DNA of 64,000 nucleotides, from contig CM069872.1 of assembly GCA_036172665.1 (NCBI GenBank), positions 51,074,101-51,138,100 of the forward strand, given 5' to 3'. Below the pieces are notes generated by a model, which saw only the letters and a list, made by a program, of their open reading frames with translations, searched no databases and was not told the DNA's origin. Below, piece by piece: positions 33,249 to 44,930 of this stretch. The stretch is from Prosopocoilus inquinatus (lineage: Eukaryota; Arthropoda; Insecta; Coleoptera; Lucanidae). The translations under genes were made by a program, and so were the position numbers. How positions within the stretch are numbered: the stretch's first letter is position 1; the number at the start of each line of letters is the position of its first letter.

Positions 33249-34265
33249 TGTCGAAGTTTGACAAGCAGTTCTAAAAAAGTGTACTTGCCGTTATTTCTTT
33301 AGCTTTCCGTTTCACTAGCTGTTAATAGTTTCTTGAGTTTATTTCATGACCGCCCTTGACCAAAATAATTTTTGTTGTCTCGGTATAAGCGTTCGGCCTT
33401 TGTTACCAAAAATTTATCGGTTTAGATCAGCGGTTCCCAAACCTTGCCCTCAGGGCTTCGCGGTTGATTCTCAGGAGATGCATCCGCGGCAATTATGAAG
33501 ACGATCAAAAAAGTTTAACGAATACAGCGTCCGGCAATCAGCACCGGTGGTTTTAATTCGGCTATAAAATGAAAAACAAATGACGGCTAGTCGAAATTTA
33601 TCAAGCAGTTTTGAAAAAGTGTACTTGCTGTTATTTCTTTAGCTTTCCGTTTTACTTGCTGTTAATAGTTTCTTGAGTTTATTTCATGACCGCCCTTGAC
33701 CAAAATCATTTTTGTTGCCTCGGTATAAGCGTTCGGCCTTTGTTACCAAAAATTTATCGGTTTAGATCAGCGGTTCCCAAACCTTGCCCTCAGGGCTTCG
33801 CGGTTGATTCTCAGGAGTTCCATCCGCGGCAATTATGAAGATGATCAAAAAAGTTTAACGAATACAGCGTCCGGCAATCAGCACCGGTGGTTTTAATTCG
33901 GCTATAAAATGAAAAACAAATGACGGCTAATCGAAATTTATCAAGCAGTTCTGAAAAAGTGTACTTGCTGTTATTTCTTTAGCTTTCCGTTTTACTCGTT
34001 GTTAATAGCTTCTTGAGTTTATTTCATGACTGCCTTGATCAAAATCATTTTTGTTGTCTCGGTATAAGCGTTTGGCCTTCGATACAAAAAATTATCGGTT
34101 TATATCAGCGGTTCCCAAACCTTTCCCTTAGGGCTTTGCGATTGATTCTCAGGAGCTCCGTCCCGGCAATTATGAAGATGACCAAAAAAGTTTAATGAAT
34201 ACATCGTCCGGCAGTCAGCACCGGTGGTTTTAATTTGGCTATAAGATGAAAAACAAATGACAGCT
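33249..34265 (+). repeat. 339-bp tandem repeat (3 copies) containing a hAT-like terminus
   Basis: CAGCGGTTCCCAAACC recurs at 33428, 33768 and 34106 (periods 340 and 338). Units also share AAAAGTGTACTTGCTGTTAT and GTCCGGCAATCAGCACCGG. The third copy is the most diverged. CAGNGGTTCCCAAAC is a typical hAT terminal sequence, so the monomer incorporates a transposon end. A weak inverted partner, AACGTTTGGGGACCACTT, lies at about 34468. Confidence 0.88.
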
Positions 34266-35060
34266 ACTTGTCAGTTATAGGTATCGGTACTTATAGTTTT
34301 TGTATCTACTTATTATGTGCAATTATTAAAGTAACTATAACGCATTATCGTTAAATCAATTCGTGTTCGTTGTTACGAAATTTATTTATTCAAACACAAA
34401 ACATTGTATGTACAAATAGACAAACAGACTAAAAACATTTTTGGACTCTGGGAGAACCTTGTTTCCTTGGCTGAAAACGTTTGGGGACCACTTCTTAAAA
34501 GCTCAGCTCACCATTTTAATACTAAGAATAATTTCACATTGTTACGTATTCTGGGCAGAGTTCAATCAGAATCAAGCAAAAAAAAAAAAAATTGGGGGTT
34601 ATTAAAAAAAATGTTGATGATGTCATTACACGAAAACAAATGACTGGCAAGAATTGAATGAAATACGTGTTTATGAAAAACAATATAAAAATAAATTCTT
34701 GGATTTGTTAAGAAATGAGAAATTGCAAATTGTGATTTTGGACAAGGCCGAGGGTCATTGACATTTCTCTGCACTTTTGACAGCTTCTTACAAGCTTATA
34801 AGTTTAAAAGTTTTTTTCACGTTGACCACCGCAAGGATAAATTGATTTTTTCTTAAATGCTAAGAATTTTTAACCGTAACTTTTCATTTTAGACGAGCAG
34901 AATTTTTTGCCTGGTTTTATGTTAGGCAATCAATATTAGAAAAACTTCCATTGTTGAATTAATAAAAAATAAGCAACAAGTAGAAATAGTATTATTGCCT
35001 GATATTAAAGTTTAACCCCAAAACTAAATAAGCTTCTTGCTTCAAATCATATTCTTTAAT
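34266..35060. other. No gene supported
   Basis: AT-rich. Frames at 34404-34643 (plus) and 34562-34774 (minus) show no domain. Confidence 0.35.
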
Positions 35061-35067
35061 AATTTGT

Positions 35068-35172
35068 TTGCAAATCGTTTTTGATTGCAGTGGATCCATC
35101 GAGCATGTTTCAGCCCCGTTTGGGACCTCATCAGTAGAAAGAGTTGCTCGGCAGTTCCACTGCAAACCAAAA
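35068..35172 (-). ncRNA. Hammerhead-ribozyme-like sequence (copy D, cleavage segment deleted)
   Basis: Minus strand. CUGAUGA at 35134-35128, stem II GGUCCC/GGGGCU, GAAA, and an outer stem I with GTTTGCAGTGGAAC pairing to GGATCCACTGCAA. Relative to copy B, about 13 bases after GAAAC (loop III, cleavage triplet and inner stem I strand) are missing: GAAACA runs straight into UGCUCGAUGG. The core boxes are perfect but the cleavage site is absent. Confidence 0.7.
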
Positions 35173-35829
35173 TGACAAATGTCCGAGGATATTAAAATGT
35201 TTCGAAACTGTACTTTCAAAGTTAAAAGCCAAATTCTACAGAATTGTAACGATTCCATAAGAATGATAAATTATTATTACTCTAAATACATAGAAAAAAA
35301 AATATCAAACGACAAGCATTGAACGATTATTTATTTATAAACACGAAGTAGAATGTAGGTAGGATTGAAAAGAAAACAATGTGAAACTCGGATGGTTATT
35401 ATTCCATAAGTGAGGACTTGACTTCCAAAAAGAAACAAGTTAATCTAACTAAAAAAAAAAAGAAAAAACCAATAGAGAGGACTACATGTTTCAAGGTTAT
35501 TGAGATTGCCAACTTAATAATGAAAGATAAAAGTCTCAGTTTTTATTTCTTGTGATCATCAAATTCTTTTCGAACGTCGGCGTCGCTTCGTCAAGACTCG
35601 CAAGTTTGAGTTGAGCGCTTAGGAAAGATGACGAAGGAAAAGTATATTAAAAAAAAAAAACACCAAAAAAAATTAATTGACATAAGGAAATACGAATTAT
35701 ATATGAAACCGTACCTCAAGCGATTAGGCTGATTCGTGTTTGCCTACTTGCCTTGGCGCACCCGGTGTATCTACGAATAATATTTTTAATTCTCATTATT
35801 TACAGCTCACAACCAAGCTAAAGTATTCT
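35173..35829. other. No gene seen
   Basis: AT-rich with several poly-A runs. Confidence 0.4.
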
Positions 35830-36210
35830 GGGTGATTCAAAATAAGTGTCCGGCCCAGGTAGTACACAGAAAAAGAAAACAAAGAGTCTACATGCGTAGG
35901 GGGTCTAATCTCCATAGTTTTTGAAATAAAATGCATTGAAAATTCAGATGTAAATTGGTTGATGGGCACTAGTACAGCTGTTTTGCGTTGCAAGGGCGAT
36001 GAAAAAAATATATATAACGCGCAATTCATTCATTGGAATATCGGATTTGTGCATGTATACGTAAGAAATTAAGCAAGCATGATTTCCATTTTGGCTTCAA
36101 AGGAGGTTGATTTTTGAAATACCTCTGATTTATTTCTTGCAATTTCGTGCTTGGATGACCTTGTGAGTGAATGCGCCCTTAAAGGTTCGGACACTTATTC
36201 TGAATCACCC
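35830..36210. mobile_element. 381-bp TIR element (GGGTGATTCA ends)
   Basis: GGGTGATTCAAAATAAGTGT (continuing CCG) and the inverted CGGACACTTATTCTGAATCA (continuing CCC) form 23-bp TIRs with one mismatch. The minus frame at 35796-36029 is internal and unsupported. The target duplication is unclear. Confidence 0.8.
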
Positions 36211-36503
36211 TCTGTAAGTATCCTGCGGCTTACAAAGTTTAAAGCTAATTTGATTTAAAAAAATGCAAACCGAACCTTAAATTACTCATAAACGCCAATT
36301 AGTGTGACATTCAAGTGGGGTATCTTCATTTTGCTATGAAATTACAATTAGCCTTAACGATCGCGAACATGAAGGAAGTGAACTTGCGGTAAGGATAATT
36401 GCGATAAAAATATCATAAATTATGAAAAATTCCGCCGCTTTCAAATGTAACGAGTAATATTACTCGTAATAATGCTAATTATTTTAAATTAAGGTGTACT
36501 TAC
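36211..36503. other. Intron-like DNA downstream of the 36.5 kb exon
   Basis: AT-rich. On the minus strand it begins with GTAAGTACACC immediately after the exon. Confidence 0.5.
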
Positions 36504-36664
36504 GCTGATTTCACGATAAAAGTCGACAGAATTGCATATAAGTGGAGTAAAATCATAGATATCCGCCGAGATTGGAGGAGGAAACAAAGCGTCGCGTCGG
36601 TCGGCTGGCAAAAGTTCTGACGCCGAGGTTTCTGTTCCCTTAAGACGATGTGCCCTCGTCAACT
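36504..36664 (-). CDS. Internal protein-coding exon, minus strand (unrecognised protein)
   Basis: Read on the minus strand, a pyrimidine-rich stretch (TTTCTTTTCCCTTTTACC) and TTTTTAG lead into 36664. The exon runs 161 nt to 36504 and is followed at once by GTAAGT. After two leading bases it is open for exactly 53 codons, starting LTRAHRLKGTETSASELLPA and ending FTPLICNSVDFYREIS; it leaves in phase 0. If the second AG is used as acceptor the exon is 159 nt, phase 0 to 0, a symmetric cassette. It is clearly GC-richer than its flanks. The family is not recognised: it has no transmembrane stretch, is charged at the start (Arg/Lys/Glu) and proline-rich in the middle (LFPPPIS). It shows no relation to any repeat in the window, so host origin is likely. 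Confidence 0.72.
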
Positions 36665-38199
36665 CTAAAAATATTTTAATATTCGTGGTAAAAGGGAAAA
36701 GAAATTAAAATAATTATAAGTCATTACCAAGTTCCAAATTCTAAAAAGCGATTTCCAGACATACTAATTCAAATGTATATCAAAGTTTCCTTTGATACGA
36801 TACATACATATACCGAATGTCCCACAGCATACTTAACATACCAATTTGCATGAAACCTCGGCGTTATATTGAAATAAAACGCTCAAAACGAATAAATTTA
36901 GTTAAAGTGGAATGAGGATGACCTCCCTCCCCCTCTTGGATTAGTTATCACGAAGACGCTTACTTTATTTATCTCAGCGTTTTTCGGGACGCGCATCTAC
37001 AGACAATTTAGAATAAACGTACGCATTTGTTAAACCTATTTGACTCTCGTTACAGTATAAAAGCTTTTTGTTTGAAATAAAATTAATAATCAGACCCTTG
37101 AACTTTCAAATAGTTTTTGCTTTCTTGTTTCCTCTGCTGCACATGGCGTAAGACAAGCTGCAAGCATGTTTGTAAGAACAGTTTAATTGAATGTTAATGC
37201 AACTTGATTGACCGGAAATTCTATTCCGGATTATGCTAATGAATTAATTAATTAACTGAGAATTAATTTCCTGAGGGCAGTCACTTAACCTGGCGCTACA
37301 ATCAAGTGTGACGTAAAGTTATCAACACGTCCTGCGCTTGGAAAAAAATAGTTTAAAGAGGCAGTTTAATTTGTTAAATCAGATTAATTGGAATAAATGT
37401 TGTCAATGCAGCTGACGTAAATATTTTTAATTTCCATTAATATACTTATGTTAAAAAGGCCCTTTTAAGCCTTCATACACATTTCCGCAATAAATAATAA
37501 GTGTTTGGAACGAGAAATTCTTGGGTTGCAGATATGGAACGCATACTATTTTTTTCAGATGTCAGTTTTTTGATTCGGTTAGTATTTAATCCAAAAGAAA
37601 TCACTAGGTACAATGATGCTCACCATAAATGATATCATTTGACAGTTTCGTAGCCCTTACGTTGAATGTTCTTAAGGGTGTGGTTCGCGTGCAGGAGTAT
37701 CATTTAAGTTGTTAAGCGTTGTAGTACACGCAGGTAGATTGAAAATAAGTTTGGACTTTTAGCAGAGAGTTTGCCTTGCGAATTCTATACCGGGTGCGCT
37801 ACTACAAGTAGGCATACGATCGTTTACAAGCAAACTAATCGCATAAAGACGTTTCGATAAAGATCGCCGATGTTTATCATGACATTCTGCCAATCGCATA
37901 TTGTAATCTAAATCGTAGGTTTCATTCTAATAGCGAGATACGCAATACTTTGAGTGGCGGACCTTGTATAAATTAACCGCACCTATGTATATCTCTTTGG
38001 CGATTTTTGGAACAAATTAAATTATTATTAGTTGTGTCCATTTAAATGAAATACGTGATTACGATTTGAAATGATTTTTTACATCACACCGTGGAAATAT
38101 TTCGTGTTTTTTAAACACTTTAGATCCCTGAACCACAAGCAAGGAATGAAAATCTTGTTTTCTGTAATTTTGGCAAGGACGCGACACTTTCTCTTTTGT
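36665..38199. other. Intron-like AT-rich DNA
   Basis: No repeats identified. At about 37215-37275 there is a cluster of homeodomain-type TAAT cores around ATTATGCTAATGAATTAATT, which could be regulatory, but chance is hard to exclude in AT-rich DNA. Confidence 0.35.
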
Positions 38200-39215
38200 T
38201 CAAACTGTATTTCAAAAAGTACATCGCAGTAGATTGGTAACACGCAATCAAGCAAATAGTTACACTTTGTAATTATCGAAAGATGTCACAGAATGAAGAT
38301 ACTGTATATACAAACTGTGTTTCAGAAAATATATTGTTTTTGATTGATGTTACACAATCGAAAAAGGAATTACACTTTGTAAATATGAAATGATGTCACA
38401 GAATGAAGATACTGATAATGCCACAGAATGAAGATACTGTGTTTCAGAAAGTATATCGAGTTTGATTGATGACACGCAATCAAGAAAGTAGTTATACTTT
38501 GTAAATATGAAAAGACGTCACAAAATGAAGATACTGTATATACAAACTGTGTTTCAGAAAGTATATTGTTTTTGATTGATGATACACAATCGAAAAAGGA
38601 ATTACATTTCGTAAATAAGGAAAGCCGTCACAGAGTGAAGATACTGATAATGCCACAGAATGAAGATACTGTGTTTCAGAAAGTATATCGAGTTTGATTG
38701 ATAACACGCAATCAAGAAAGTAGTTATACTTTGTAAATATGAAAAGACGTCACAAAATGAAGATACTGTATATACAAACTGTGTTTCAGAAAGTATATTG
38801 TTTTTGATTGATGATACACAATCGAAAAAGGAATTACATTTCGTAAATAAGGAAAGCTGTCACAGAGTGAAGATACTGATAATGCCACTGAATGATGATA
38901 CTGTATTTCAGAAAGTATATCGTGTTTGATTGATAACACGCAATCAAGAAAGTAGTTACACTTTGTAAATATGGAAAAATTTCACAAAATGAAGATACTG
39001 TATATACAAACTGTGTTTCAGAAAGTACATTGTTTTTGATTGACGATACACAATTGAAAAATGACTTACACTTTGTAAATATGGAAAGATACTGAAAATG
39101 CCACAGAATGAAGATACTGTATTTCAGAAAGTATATTGTTTTTGATTGATAACATACAAAAAGAGAAGGAAAAAGCAAGTACACTTTATAGATATGGAAA
39201 GATGTCACAGAATGA
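38200..39215 (-). repeat. About 115-bp satellite, dimeric 232-bp higher-order unit
   Basis: TTCAGAAAGTATAT-type cores occur about nine times between 38206 and 39125. Alternate monomers carry or lack TATATACAAACTGTG, giving a 232-bp dimer; 38492-38707 and 38724-38939 are nearly identical at that offset. Minus-strand frames at these places are repeat shadows. Edge monomers are more diverged. Confidence 0.88.
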
Positions 39216-40146
39216 AAAAGCTGACTGTCGTACAGCGAAATGTCGTTATTACAACAACTTTAAGAAGTGTCCAAGCAATTGTTGTATTTACAAACATATC
39301 GTATCAGAGTGTTTGGAGTCTACGTGTTCCTTCGAAGCTCTCTTTTGATAAGCCTTTCAAGATGCTGTTATCTTTAATTTTATTTTGATTTTGGTTTTAG
39401 ATGAATCACTGTAATTTCTGAAACACAGAGAGCAGTATTTAAGGTGCTTCAGATTGAATTAGATTCAGTTCCGGTTGAAATTTGAATAAATTTTTGAAAT
39501 CTTGCTAAAAATACTTTGATTCAAAACGGAATCTATGACGCGGTGCAGATTTCCTAAGACCTTTTGATTAATTTTAAATTAGATTTTCGACTGTGTTTAA
39601 TACAAGCTAACTGTTGGACAAAAAAAAATAATTTTCTTCTCGTTCATTTTGCATCATCCACTATTTATCAAATAAATTATATTGTCTATTGATCTAGGTT
39701 TTATTTTTTTAATTTCAAGTCTTTTCCTTTACACAATTCTGTTTTCCCCTCTTGAATTAACCGTTGAAGATTACTTTCTCATTTCTCAAGAAATTTTCAA
39801 GGTACCCAATTTTTTTTTTTTAGTTCAATGGTTGTGAGTAGTTTTCCGTCTTTATCTATTTGCCTTGACATTCTACCATTTGTTCTAGTATCAAGTCACT
39901 GCCTTACCTACCGTACTTCGATAAAGCCAAAATTCGCGAGCTTTTAATAAATTGTACATTTTTATGGTCCACACGGTAGAATAAATTGGATTAGAAGGAA
40001 GCAGAACTTTTTCGTGCTCTTTGAGTTGATTTTGCTTATAATTTTGATATTTTCGTTTTTTGATATCTACTTTTCTGCATATTTGCAAAGTATTTAATTA
40101 AAGTATTTTCTTGCGTTTCAAACTTTAAAATCATAAAATCTGTGTG
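39216..40146. other. No gene supported; one cysteine-rich short frame
   Basis: A plus frame ending at 39348 has eight Cys in its last 42 residues (CRTAKCRYYNNFKKCPSNCC and on). Its first half is satellite sequence and it has no signal peptide, so it is not called as a gene. The minus frame at 39891-40088 shows no domain. Confidence 0.3.
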
Positions 40147-40148
40147 TA

Positions 40149-40536
40149 CAGGGTGTCACTGAATGACTTAGCTAAACTTTAGCATTGTATTCTACTCTTC
40201 AAAATAATGATAAAAATTCTTATAAACACTGTACCTGATTCTTCAAAAAGTGGACGTATTTATGCATAATGAAAGATTAAAAAAATATAATTGCAAACAT
40301 ACTGAAGACAATGCCATTTAAAAATGTCACTTATTATTCTATCAAATATTCAAGACATACTGCTTTTAAAAAAATAGGAATAGTTAAAAAATCCTAGTTC
40401 ATCATTTTCTTAACTTTCAAGTACCCACAACTTTTTAAAAAATAATTTCCAGGTAATGTTTAGAAGAATTTTTATCAATGATTTGAAGAGTAGAATACGA
40501 AGCTATAATTTGGACAACTTATTCATTGACATCCTG
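40149..40536. mobile_element. 388-bp TA-flanked TIR element
   Basis: The ends CAGGGTGTCACTGAATGA and, inverted, CAGGATGTCAATGAATAA lie inside TA dinucleotides (40147-40148 and 40537-40538). TIRs extend about 90 bp and share TATTCTACTCTTCAAA and TGATAAAAATTCTT. Tc1/mariner-like target choice; no transposase. Confidence 0.82.
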
Positions 40537-41790
40537 TATGTTAGAATTTGGGGGAAAAAAATCTCAAAGTTCTTCAACTTTTTTTAAACATTTTTCCGCA
40601 CATTTTCACTTCCTTTTACTTCATTTAATTTTTTTCAAGCATTTACCGCCACTTTTTCCAAGCATTTTCCTTCACGTTTTCCAAACATGTTCCATCACCT
40701 TTTCCAAACATTCTCCTTCACTTTTTCCAAACATTCTCCTTCACTTTTTTTTCAAGCCCCTAACTGCTACGAGCACCTCTACTCTGATTAAAGACTACGG
40801 CCCGTATTCTCATCGCATCTTTCATTTAGCAACGCCCTGACTAAATTCTTTCTCCCTCTCTTACTCATGAAATTCGCATAGAGCTATATCGTTTATGTTA
40901 TATTTTAATCACGGCTTTAGTTAGAGGCGACTTTAATTATGAGATCAGAGTACGGTGACATCCTGTATATTATACAATTTGAGGAAAAAAAAGTTCTTCA
41001 ACCTTTTTTAAACGTTTTTCCTCACTTTTTCAAACATTTTCACTTCTTTTAAAATTTTACTTTACTTTTTTCAAGCATTTTCTTTCACATTCTCCAAACT
41101 CTCCTTCACCTTTTCCAAACATTCTCCTTCACATTTTCCAAACATTCTCCTTCACTTTTTTCTTCAAGCCCCTAGCTGCCGCGAGCACCCCTACGTCGAT
41201 TAAAGACTGCGGCCCGATTCTCATCGCATCTTTCATTTAGCAACACCGTGATTAAAGTCTCTCTCCCTCTCTTACTCATGAAATTCGCATAGAGCTATAT
41301 CGTTTATGTTATATTTTAATCACGGCTTTAGTTAGAGACGACTTTAATTATGAGATCAGAATACGGTGATCCTGTATATTATACAATTTTGAGGAAAAAA
41401 AAGTTCTTCAAACTTTTTTAAACGTTTTTCCTCACTTTTCCCAACATTTTCACTTCTTTTAACATTTTACTTCACTTTCGTTCAAGCATTTGCCTCCACT
41501 TTTTTCAAGCATTTTCCTTCACATTTTCCAAACATATTCCTTCACCTTTTCCAAACATTCTCCTTCAGTTTTTTTTTCAAGCCTCTAGATGCCGCGAGCA
41601 CCCCTACTCTGATTCAATAAAAGACTACGGCCCGTATTCTCATCTCATCTTTAATTTAGCAACGCCGTGATTAAATTCTCTCTCCCTCTCTTACTCATGA
41701 AAATCGCATAGAGCTATATCGTTTATGTTATATTTTAATCACGGGTTTAGTTAGAGACGACTTTAATTATGAGATGTATGAGAATACGGC
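40520..41790 (+). repeat. About 415-bp tandem array (3 copies) built from transposon ends
   Basis: AAGTTCTTCAA recurs at about 40567, 40991 and 41401. Each unit starts with CATCCTGTAT, the right end of the neighbouring TIR element, followed by T-rich CCAAACATTCTCCTTCAC repeats. A palindromic MITE-like block runs from CGGCCCGTATTCTCATC to GAGATCAGAATACGG. The plus frame at 40526-40840 is a shadow. Confidence 0.85.
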
Positions 41791-41972
41791 AAGAGATGTT
41801 TCTTGAAGAGCAACAAAGGCAATGTGATTTGCAATATTTTAAAGAGAAAGAATACCATCCTTGCATTGTTTTTAAGGTGAATAGTAGGGACGTGTACAGT
41901 CACGCTTTTTAGTAATGTCTCCTTTATAATTGTTAAATTGCTGCCTAATGCCTTCTGACTATTGCAATAAGT
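41791..41972. other. Short spacer
   Basis: No feature seen. Confidence 0.4.
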
Positions 41973-42083
41973 AAACAGACAAGCAATAGAGCAAGCAGGT
42001 AAATAAATATTTATTTATTATTTATTCATTTATTTATTTATTTTAGTATTTATTTACCTGCTTGCTCTATTGCTTGTCTGTTT
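41973..42083. repeat. Perfect 37-bp inverted repeat plus a third partial copy
   Basis: 41973-42009 (AAACAGACAAGCAATAGAGC...) is the exact reverse complement of 42047-42083. The spacer is (TTTA)n-like. Immediately after, AAAGCAATAGAGCAGGCAGA repeats the left arm once more with a change. Confidence 0.9.
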
Positions 42084-44508
42084 AAAGCAATAGAGCAGGC
42101 AGATAAATAAATACATGACATTGCTCGAAAGCATGATCATGTAATAAACAATGCAGTTGGATGAAAAGCACTTCTTCTATCTGAACTGCTTGTAAAATCA
42201 GGTAAAAATTTGACGTTTCGCTGTTTATCCTGGGGAGGATGTCAAGTTGAGAGCGAACCATCGACTTTCAAATTAATATTGCAATCTACCGTTGTAATTG
42301 CAGTTCTTGCCATAATATTGTATAACCGTTAACTTGTTGTTTTTTTTTCTAAATTCCCAATTTTTAATAAATTAAACCAAGTTTGTTTTAAGTTTTAACA
42401 TCGCTTATCAATTTACCACTCGCATGTACGCCTTTGATTCGCTTTATTAACCCAAGTGCATTGCAAAATAAGACAAATATTACCATAATTATTTGTAATA
42501 AAGCTATAAATTTAATTAACACCTTGTAACCTTAGCGTAAACTCCACGTTCTTGCATGATTCGTGCAGGTTCGTACCTGAACCGCGCGGGCTTATCGAAG
42601 AGCTCATAAATTTCTCTGAACCGGTGCAAGAGAAACGTATACACCTAGGCCCAGTTTTTACCTTGATTTCGATAAATGTACTTAATGCAAATTTTATGCG
42701 TTTCCGTGAATTTTTTCCTTTTTTTTTTCGTACGAACGACATTACCATGCATTTATGGGGGCGCAGTCTTATCACGGATTTATTTATTATCAAGATGTCC
42801 GACTTTAGAGTATTATTTATTATTTTATCCGGTAATTGCTGGATTATGTTTTTATTCATTTCTAAGTCTTTCTCTTATAGGACTATTTTTTTTTATCAAT
42901 GAACACTTATAATGTTTTTATTCCTTTCTAAGTTTCAAACGCTTATATTAGTAAATATGTGGTGTTCATAATTGATTGTATCCCACCTGACCAAGTTTCG
43001 CCTATTAATATATGCAATGATTTGCGAAACAGTGGCGGCGTTTTATAAATTTTAGGCAACCATTAGGTATGTCGTGGGTAATTATACATTTGTTTCGGAA
43101 GTAATAATGTTACTGCCAATAAATAAATTCAATAACGATTAATTGAAGGGATCAAATGTTCAATCGTTCGTGCCTGTTAATCTTTTTCGAAAGAATTATC
43201 GTACACCTGTTCATACATACTGCAAATTAAAAAAAAATAAATAAAAATCATTCTTAATTTCGCACGTTAATTACGAAAAATTCTTTTTTTTTTCTTCTTC
43301 TTTTAATGAACGCGAATAAAATAAATGATCACGTGAACGATGTTTCCTAAAAGTGATGAATTAAAAACGCGATACCTGTCGAAAAAACCGACAAAGATGT
43401 CATTCGATATACTTTGTAAATTAAGCAGCAATTAAGATATTTAAAAATAACGGGTTTCGCGGCGCGATAACGAGCGCCATTATAATACAGCTGCAATTTT
43501 TAAAAAATATCTCCTTTGGTAAAACCGTACTTATTAATTGGCCGGGATTCATTTATTAAATAACAAGAGTTTGCAAAAAAATTGCAGCTACATGTCCCTT
43601 TCAGCTGTCATGCGATGAGCAAATCGAGATCTTGAATTCGATAGTGCCCCGATGCTTGTTATTATCCTTATCAAGCAGAAACAGTGGTTTTGATTAAGTA
43701 GGAAAATAAAATGAAATAAAATAAAAAATTTGAAAAGTCTTCTTAAATCAGTCACATTCTATAAGATTATCCTGAATCGAACTTATTCCAATATTATTTA
43801 TTTCAACAGAAACCAAAAATTGTTTTGGAGGAATTTTAGTTTATAATAATAAATAATAAGAAAACAACAAATTACGTTCAGTTAATTTATTATAAGTGCT
43901 CGAAGTTCGGCAAACAGTATATGAAACATCAAGTATACTGTAAAGGATCGCTAAGGACTCACATATTCAGCGATATGGAAGCTTCACCGTAAGATGGCAG
44001 CGTTGTACAGATTCGAATTATATTCTTCTCTCTATTCGAAGCTTTATTCGCACATAAATTAAAATACATTTGGTCTTGTTATGTTTTTATTTTAAATGGA
44101 AAGATACAATTATAATTGTTTTCAAAACAAAAAAGTGATTCCCTCCAAACTTCTGCTTATCAACAAAACGCCGCCTGGATTAATTTATTTGTGGACGAAC
44201 ATTTATATGGTTTATAAAAAAAAAAAAACTTCAACGGTTTAGTAATATTTACTATTCTTTTAAAATTTTATAAGAAAGTAAAACGTTTACAAATAACACG
44301 TAATTCACTAAATGATACCGCATTTTAAAAAACTTTTTTTTATTTAAATAATGAGTTATATTTTTTTATATTTTGGTTTTATTTATGGCTTATCAAAAAT
44401 TTTTCATTCTTTTCACTTATCTACATGATCTCTCTTGTTTTTATTTTTAGGAATTCTCATAGACTGGTTAAACGAAAGCCTACTTACATTTTCGTATTTG
44501 GGAAAAGT
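42084..44508. other. Mostly AT-rich DNA; one ambiguous open block
   Basis: At 42512-42902 both strands are open for about 115 codons. The GC-richer part, 42545-42660, reads RFVPEPRGLIEELINFSEPV on the plus strand and has GTGCAG before it, but no good donor after. The minus reading has TTCAG|GTACGA. It may be an exon or a conserved non-coding block; undecided. A short GC-rich piece (GGCGCGATAACGAGCGCC) lies near 43458. Elsewhere nothing was recognised. Confidence 0.3.
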
Positions 44509-44930
44509 CAGTGGCGTAGCTAGAAATTAAACCGCCAGGTTAAAAAAAATATATATAGTGTACAGGGTTGATGGAAATACATGCGTAGCATTTGGACTTA
44601 TATTTTCTTTTAAGTTGGTACTCATCATTTTCAAAACGAGACACTGATATGGTAACTTTTATTTAAAAAAACGTTTAAAATACAATACTATTTTAAGTTG
44701 GTACTCATAATTTTCAAAATGAGACACTGATATAGTAATTTATTAAAAAAATTGTTTAAAATATAATATATTATTACTTGCCTCTATTTAAAATATTTCT
44801 TACATGAATATGCCCATCGATACCCTGAATAAAAATAATTTTCAATGAAAATTTTTATCAACTCAGCTGATCGAATGAAAATCGCAATGAAAAGCGACAG
44901 CCAGTGGCGTAGCAAGAAATTTCGGGTTCT
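44509..44930. mobile_element. Two hAT-type termini (CAGTGGCGTAGC) around a short duplication
   Basis: CAGTGGCGTAGCTAGAAATT (44509) and CAGTGGCGTAGCAAGAAATT (44903) are the same hAT-like end in the same orientation, so this is two fragments or a tandem, not one complete element. Between them, TTTTAAGTTGGTACTCATCA and its diverged copy form an 83-bp tandem pair (about 44610-44770). Confidence 0.6.

Noticed and set aside
39136..39348. Cysteine-rich small secreted peptide
   Set aside because: The N-terminal half is satellite sequence and there is no signal peptide; eight Cys codons alone are not enough.
40526..40840. 104-codon plus frame
   Set aside because: It lies in the T-rich minisatellite part of the 415-bp array and is not conserved between copies.
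42512..42902. Long frames on both strands as a gene
   Set aside because: Mutually overlapping, no clean acceptor-donor pair, and no recognisable domain; kept only as an ambiguous block.
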